The position numbers were made by a program, and so were the translations under genes. A stretch of DNA of 64,000 nt from contig JAGMVK010000006.1 in assembly GCA_020747065.1 (NCBI GenBank), positions 620,001 through 684,000 of the forward strand. The letters run 5' to 3'. This stretch comes from Cadophora sp. MPI-SDFR-AT-0126. Lineage: Eukaryota; Ascomycota; Leotiomycetes; Helotiales; Ploettnerulaceae. Under the pieces are notes generated by a model, which did no database searches, was not told the DNA's origin, and saw only the letters and a list, made by a program, of their open reading frames with translations. Positions 58,234 through 64,000 of the stretch are shown in pieces (position 1 is the stretch's first letter; every line of letters starts with the position of its first letter).

Positions 58234-60639
58234 TTTGACTTGTGGAAGTTGATTGGGTTTCTTGGTGGGGGTTGAAAAGGGTCGATTGTTGTTCAGTGGT
58301 GTCTGGGATGTGTTTGGAAAGTTGGTGAGTTGAGATGAGGTGCTTTTCGAGGGAAATCACGTCTGCTTTATAGATTTCCTGTTTCTCAAAAGAAACAAGC
58401 GCTTTCATCTCATGAGAGTCCGTCCGAAGGTATCAATCAGATGTTAGACACACGAAGTTCCACTTGATCCCATCTCCTGAGAGAGGAGATTGGAAGTGAT
58501 AGGCAATTCATGTCATCATGATCGTCGTTGTTCTCCGCCGATTTATTGAAAACAACAGATAGCGGTACGAGGTATTTGCGAAGACAGAGATAACAGTCAG
58601 AAGTGCAAGTGATCCCCCAAGCTGTCACGAATTTACCAAAGTGCATCAGAAGCACTGTAGTATCGAAGTCGTGCTCAGACTCTCTGAACTCCGCAATCAC
58701 CAGCAGCTAAGAGGCTCTACAATAGTCGATGTCGATCTTCCTCTTTGAAGATATCGGACGTGGAAGAATTGATAAGGTATTTCAGAATCGATAGACTTGA
58801 CGGTAGTGACTGAGATAAATCATGGAGAAACCTGGAGCTGATATCGGCAGTGCCTGGCTGGGGCAAATTTGACACGTGCATATATGCATCGGATGTACCG
58901 TTTCTTTAACTGTCGTTCCGAGAACTGTGAGCATGGTTCTCCGTGGAGGGAAGTGATTCAATCTTATCTTCAATGACAGTGAGAGAGATATCGATGCTGT
59001 ATCATATCTTGACTACTTGTTAACTCATCTCCGCATGCACATTCACGAGCTTTGAACAGAACAGCCATAAAATACACAGTTCGTATCTGCTTAACAGCAG
59101 TCAAATTTGCACTTGTATTGCATGGAAATGGCGATCAGGATCTTCTCATGGGTTGGCCATGATATTGGGAACATTCCATACCAATAAAAATCAAATCCTA
59201 GGAAACTCAATATCTGAATTTTTCCAATACTGGAATTACGCACTCCAAAAGTGCAAACACTACCGCGCCCACAAATTGACACCGTCGATCCTCTCATACA
59301 AGTCGGCTAGCCCCCACTGCCCTCAAGTCTTATCTTTGCTACTGATTCCCAATCGCCGTCTTTTCAATCCAATGCGGAGTAACCAGAGGCCAGTGGTAAC
59401 CTGGAGCCAGTACTCGTCGAGGCTCACGAAGCAACTTATGTCAAGTATCTTTAGCCGTTGATCGCAGCGGGTGGCGCCTCCACATTCAGCTTAGAGGGGA
59501 AGGGGAAGGCTCGGCAGTGGTGATCTACGCTAGGATCGGTTTAACCTTATCTTGAATTCTTTGCTTTTTTGGTGCTGTGCTGTAAGTGCCTATCTTGCGT
59601 TCATATGATCTGCATATTTAATGTTCGCGAGTTTGCGAGTACGAGATAGATGCTAGTGAAGGTATGAGAAGTAGCTTGGGGAAAGGAGATAGGCTTGTCC
59701 CAACCACGGCCGCGACGTCAACATTCGGCTAATTGGAAGTGGAATCAGAGCGACTTTGACAATACGGCTCTAGGTCGTTCTAGTATGGGTTGATTATCCT
59801 CGGCTTTGCCATTACCGACGCATATGAGAGATACATGTGTCAGTTGCAGCAACGAGTGTGGTGCAAGCAAGACCTTTCGCGGATTATACTTTAAAACGAC
59901 TTCGTTCTGCCTTGGAAAGCAGATCCATGCCCAGATCCGCGATTCTCTCATTCCTTATTATGCATAGCGACCGCAAGTAAATTGATATCTTGATTGAGGT
60001 ATCTCAGGTTTCAATAGCTGCGAAGAACCAAATGATCAACTTGTTCTCTTGTGTGTTTGCCTCATTTGCACATGTCCTTTCGGTGCTACACCCGAAAGAT
60101 ACCAAAGCCGAGGGTAACGTATCAACCGTCCGCATGCTACTTTTCGCCAACTTAAAGAACGCGATATGCAGCTCAACTGGAGGTCTTATCTATGGAGAAT
60201 TGGATCTTCAAGCTACAGATCTGGTCGAGTCATATCCATGGCGATGACGAGGTTAAGAGGAACTTGTCCACTCCGTTTTTTATTTCTTACTTTGTACACG
60301 AATTTTGAGTCAACAGAATTGAAATGCACTTTCAGTTCTGCCAGTGTCTCCAATGCACCTGTACTACTTAGCATCACTGCTCTACAGATCTTTCTCCTTC
60401 AACTCAGTTGCTAGTGCAGGAGCACTAACTGTTCTTCACAATGTGAAATTCACAGTCAAATTCGCTGCTTTCCAATGCTCGATCGTCTTGACCTGCGACT
60501 AGTCAGATGTAGGACAAGGGAACAGGTGAGTTCTTTCGCGCCAGAGGTCCTAGACTCCCAACCACACGTTACATTCCATTTTGTCTAACCTTTGTCTAAT
60601 GCCAACCAGGCAAATACAAGGTGCGTCTCAGATACCATC
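58234..60639. other. Gene-poor intergenic region
   Basis: About 2.4 kb upstream of the hydrophobin gene; no gene, repeat or RNA supported. Confidence 0.5.
58367..58372 (-). promoter_or_regulatory. TATA box of the hydrophobin gene
   Basis: TATAAA on the minus strand, 134 bp before the start codon and followed by a C/A-rich leader. Confidence 0.6.
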
Positions 60640-61218
60640 TCAACAGTTCGGTGACCCCCAAAGTATCTCTTGTCCGGTTTCTCCATCAGCATCAGGAGAT
60701 GAATAGCCACTGTCACGATCCAACTTCTCGATCTCCTCCAGCCAACTCTCAACTCCCTTCAACTTCTCCGCCAATTCTTCTGGCAACTCATCTTCTCCTG
60801 AAGCCATCTCAATCTCCGTCTCTAGAACTTGCCGACAACCTTCACAACTGTCCAGATCAAACTCTGATATATCCTCTGTCCGGCAGATGACATATCTCAC
60901 CCATCCCTCTGGTACTCCATTTCGGCCCCCTGCCCCACTTTCCACTCCAGTTCTTCTCTGGTTCTGCTCAGCAATCTCGCGATCTTTGTGCGAATTTCGC
61001 GTGTTTTTTTCGATAGTGGCGAAGAATGTGGGCCATGAAATGGACGAGATCTCGCGAGCAAGTTTCGAGAATGCAAAGCCGATATAGAAGAGAGTCCTGA
61101 GTAGGACGGAGAGCATTACCGATAGGATTTTGAGAATCAGAGTGCCGAATCGGAAGACGATATGACGGACCACAAGGCTAAAGGATGGTACGAAACCAAT
61201 TGGGTGGTTGGGAGCCAT
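60640..61218 (-). CDS. Small membrane-associated protein of unknown function
   Basis: A single exon of 192 aa. Residues ~13-50 form one or two hydrophobic helices (IVFRFGTLILKILSVMLSVL, LLRTLFYIGFAF) after a short MAPNHPIG start. The rest is soluble: a basic stretch (~70-95), then an acidic helical part with a CEGC pair (~127-130), a Glu/Leu-rich helix and a Ser/Asp/Gly tail ending in Cys. I do not recognise the family. Supporting it as real are its length, the clear two-part composition and a good start context; no homology is claimed. Confidence 0.5.
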   Translation of the reverse strand: MAPNHPIGFVPSFSLVVRHIVFRFGTLILKILSVMLSVLLRTLFYIGFAFSKLAREISSISWPTFFATIEKNTRNSHKDREIAEQNQRRTGVESGAGGRNGVPEGWVRYVICRTEDISEFDLDSCEGCRQVLETEIEMASGEDELPEELAEKLKGVESWLEEIEKLDRDSGYSSPDADGETGQEILWGSPNC

Positions 61219-63665
61219 TGCGGGCTTACTATCGCAGGGGTATCTGAGAATTGACTTGCATCGAATTGTGGGTTTCTGTTGTCGTGCCGCGGAGTCGCGT
61301 TCCGGGGTCTGGACCTGGTGGACCGTGATCTGTATCTTGAAGTTGTGGATTCAGAGCCAAGAGAGAAATATTACTGATCGATAGAATCTCTGGCATAAAC
61401 GGTCTGGTGAATTGAGTGGTCCAACTGGGACGGCTGCAGTGTGGCTGCGGTGGGATGTTGAAATGACATGTTTGGGGGCAGGAGGTGCAGGAGTGAAAAT
61501 TTCGTCTCGTTTGTTCTGTGTGCGTTTTGAATTGCTATATTGGTAACGACCTGCATTGCAGTCTGCAGATTAACGAGCCAGCCAATCAAACCGTTTAAAT
61601 GTTGTATATAGCGACATTCGACAGACGGTGGAAAGACTATGCTATGGATGATGATTCAATATAAAGATTGGTAGACACAATCACAAAACAGTCAGGCCTT
61701 ATCCAGGCAAAGCAAGAAAGCCTGTAGCTGTAAGTCGGCAACTTTCATATCGACTGACGGAGTCATATACCCGATCTTCTCATTCCCTTTTTGCATCTTT
61801 CTCATTCGACGTGATCCTGGTCATTCTATTGAACATATCGCAACTCACCCAGTGACCACAACCACCTAGCTCATTCGTAGATCGACCCTTCTCTTATGCC
61901 GCAGAATCACTTTCATCTGGAGGTGAATCAACATCACTACCAGCCTCGTGTAATATGCAGACTCGTAAGCTACTCCCGCCAATCTGCTCGCAAAGTGCTG
62001 GAGCGCAGGACTTTGATCAGCAGATGCTCTAGGTCACAACCTAAGACCCTTTGTGGATTCCACAACAAAGGTGGATTGTCATTAAAGCCATACTCTAGAT
62101 TGAAACCTGCTCTTGCGAGATTCCCCTTCTGGTGGAGGGGGAAGTGAACATCTGGACAGCAGGTCTTTATCAATTAGGGTATTCCGAGCTGTCCACAGCG
62201 TTTTCATGGCGGATATTTCATCAGAGACGATAGTCAGCTTGCGTGTCGACAAGCGTTACTCCGGGCATCTCAATGCCACATAAGTTGATGCTGGATTCTA
62301 ATCTGAGTGATTAGAGGCCGGGAAAGGGGTTATACATTTTGAGGGAGCTCTTGACCAAACTTGGTTGAGCACTGGTTTCCATGCGATCTCCGCCAGGCGG
62401 TGTTGCCAAATCATCAGTGTTCATACATGAGAAATCCTAAGCAAAACTGCTCATCCGCAGTCTGAATCATGGCAAATGCCATCCATCCTTCCACTGGACG
62501 CATCCGTAAGGTGTATATTGCCAAACTTTCGGGGAGAAAAAAGGAGCCCAGAACCAGCAATAATGCATTCCGTGAGGCCTATCAAAGCTGGCATGCTCGG
62601 AGCATCGAAAGCAGTCCAGCATTCTGTGTAATAGGTCATTTGTATGCCGTCCTCGCATCGTCGAGTCTCTTTCTGCCACCTGTTCGCGGTCTTGTGGTAT
62701 TCGTTAGAGGGCATACGTTGCGAGCTCGAGTTGAACTGTAGTGTGAGGCCGCCAGACTGGTGGATCCTTGAATCTCCAGGGCGGGCTTAGCCAAGATACT
62801 ACCGGCTGTTGGGCCTTTTTTCAAAGGGTTCATATATTTTTTGAAGCCAGTTTTACGTTTCTCCGTGTTATTTATCATGGCGCAGTGGCCTGCTTCAAAG
62901 CAGCGCAACGCATCATAATGATCTCTGATCATAGTGGGTCTTCGGGGACTGAGGGCAAACCAGAAGGATAGCAAGTTTCATATTTTTGGTTTTCTTTTTT
63001 TAGATCTCATTCGCCTGAACTTCGAGAACCCGCTGTGCATGGACTACGAATTCCGTATGAGATTAAGCCTGGCAAGATCATGTCATCGAAGCCTGTCGAT
63101 CCTCTCTCCTTGATCTGTGCCGTATGCACACATACTTTCATTTCCTTGTTGCTGTCATTTTTGGCTTTCCTTGAGGATGCGGAAAATCGGTGGGATTTCT
63201 TCGGCAGTGTCTGTCATGAAAGGCGATTGAGCAAGCCAAACCAGCGGTCGGACGAGAACGTTTTTGGGATTCATCAATATGTGAGGACACAGTTCGGTAT
63301 ACCTCTTCTTACCGTGTTGAGAAACAGCGACTGGTACGTTTAGATTTCAGAGGTCATTAGGATTACTGACTATGCTTCGGAGACGCTGTGACTATAGATT
63401 TCGCTTGGACCGCTGCCACCTGCCATATCACCTTATTATTACGGCTGCTGTTGTATCAAAGTCTGCACGGAAGCAGACACAGACCCCAAGGCTTCTTTGA
63501 TAGATCTTTATTCATAATTTCTTAAGCCCACTGTATTTCCGTGCTCTAGTTATCTGCAAAATATGTTAAAAGCCATCGGCTCCTAGTGCCAAGGTGACGG
63601 ACATGGAGTGGCACCACCCATTTCACGATCAGTCAACTGTACTATTCCCACATTGACCGCAGCAT
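61219..63665. other. Gene-poor intergenic region
   Basis: About 2.4 kb; short open stretches only (e.g. 62469-62741), none supported as genes. Confidence 0.5.
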
Positions 63666-64000
63666 CTATGATAAAACAAAACCATCAGCACACTCTATGT
63701 GAGAAATAGTTGAGACTTGCCTGTTACAACAGCGATCACAGCACCGGTCACAACAACGATCACAACACCGATCGCAGCACCTGTCGCAAAATCTATCACA
63801 ACATCTGTCACAACACCTATCACAACACCGATCACAACAAGCATCGCACCAGTCCCAGAACGACATCTGGTAAATCCTCCGAAAAGTCCAAGGTTCCTTC
63901 TTCGTCCCTGCACCCGCACGACCAGAATCGGCTAACATGATGTATTGACCCCCAGGTGCGAGAGCTGTGTTTGTAGAGGGACCTGGATTGACTGGTCGCA
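63666..64000 (-). CDS. 3' part of an ORF leaving the right edge, CCDR repeat tail
   Basis: The minus-strand frame is open from the window end to TGA 63666. The first ~50 visible residues look like normal protein (e.g. NTALAPGGQYIMLADSGRAG, then KEPWTFRRIYQMSFWDW), then the 12-bp minisatellite encodes repeated Cys-Cys-Asp-Arg. Because the unit is a multiple of three, a second minus frame is also open across it (Val/Ile-rich). An intron may leave this frame before the repeat. Family unknown. Confidence 0.35.
   Translation of the reverse strand, partial: RPVNPGPSTNTALAPGGQYIMLADSGRAGAGTKKEPWTFRRIYQMSFWDWCDACCDRCCDRCCDRCCDRFCDRCCDRCCDRCCDRCCDRCCNRQVSTISHIECADGFVLS
63723..63854. repeat. 12-bp minisatellite, about 11 units
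   Basis: Imperfect tandem units of the type (A/G)TCACAACACC(G/T), with variation mainly at positions 1, 6 and 12. Confidence 0.85.

Overview
The window is nuclear DNA of a filamentous ascomycete (Pezizomycotina). The evidence is short spliceosomal introns (about 45-130 nt, GT-AG, CTAAC/CTGAC-like branch sites), Zn2Cys6 and zinc-finger-less fungal regulators, an RTA1 membrane protein, a deuterolysin, a class II hydrophobin and an EAF1/VID21 gene. A helotialean (Leotiomycetes) source would fit but is not proven. I found no tRNA, rRNA, CRISPR array or recognisable transposon. Genes are monocistronic and spread over both strands, with 0.1-2.6 kb between them.

Layout: (1) 1-8.2 kb: 5' part of RAD16 (-), an NmrA-like gene with an apparent one-base frameshift (+), a small three-exon protein (+), and a DUF6594-like membrane protein (-). 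(2) 9-13 kb: a bactofilin-like beta-helix gene (+) and a 94-aa protein with a strong TATA box (+). (3) 13.7-18.4 kb: a Leu3-type Zn2Cys6 regulator (+), an alpha/beta hydrolase (-) and a Cys-rich, Stc1-like protein (-). (4) 20-26.6 kb: an intracellular GH13 maltase (-), a LYC1-like acetyltransferase (+) and an MFS alpha-glucoside permease (+), which look like a small maltose-use neighbourhood. (5) 28-42.6 kb: a zinc-finger-less regulator, a decayed GMC oxidoreductase pseudogene, an RTA1 protein, a Gfa/CENP-V-type enzyme (-), a second zinc-finger-less regulator, and a lipoxygenase with all five metal ligands but one in-frame TAG. (6) 44-47.4 kb: a secreted deuterolysin (+) and an M20D amidohydrolase (-). 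(7) 48.7-55.3 kb: two housekeeping genes on the minus strand, the G-patch splicing factor SPP2 and the NuA4 scaffold EAF1. (8) 55-64 kb: gene-poor, with a three-exon class II hydrophobin, a 192-aa membrane-associated protein, and a 12-bp minisatellite overlapping an ORF that leaves the right edge.

The most notable points are the bactofilin-like gene (a bacterial cytoskeleton fold in a fungus), the lipoxygenase stopped by a single TAG in a conserved motif, and the way broken oxidoreductase genes sit beside intact regulator and transporter genes, which suggests a metabolic neighbourhood in decay. Splice sites and coordinates were worked out by hand from reading frame and consensus. They are self-consistent in phase but are not transcript-verified.
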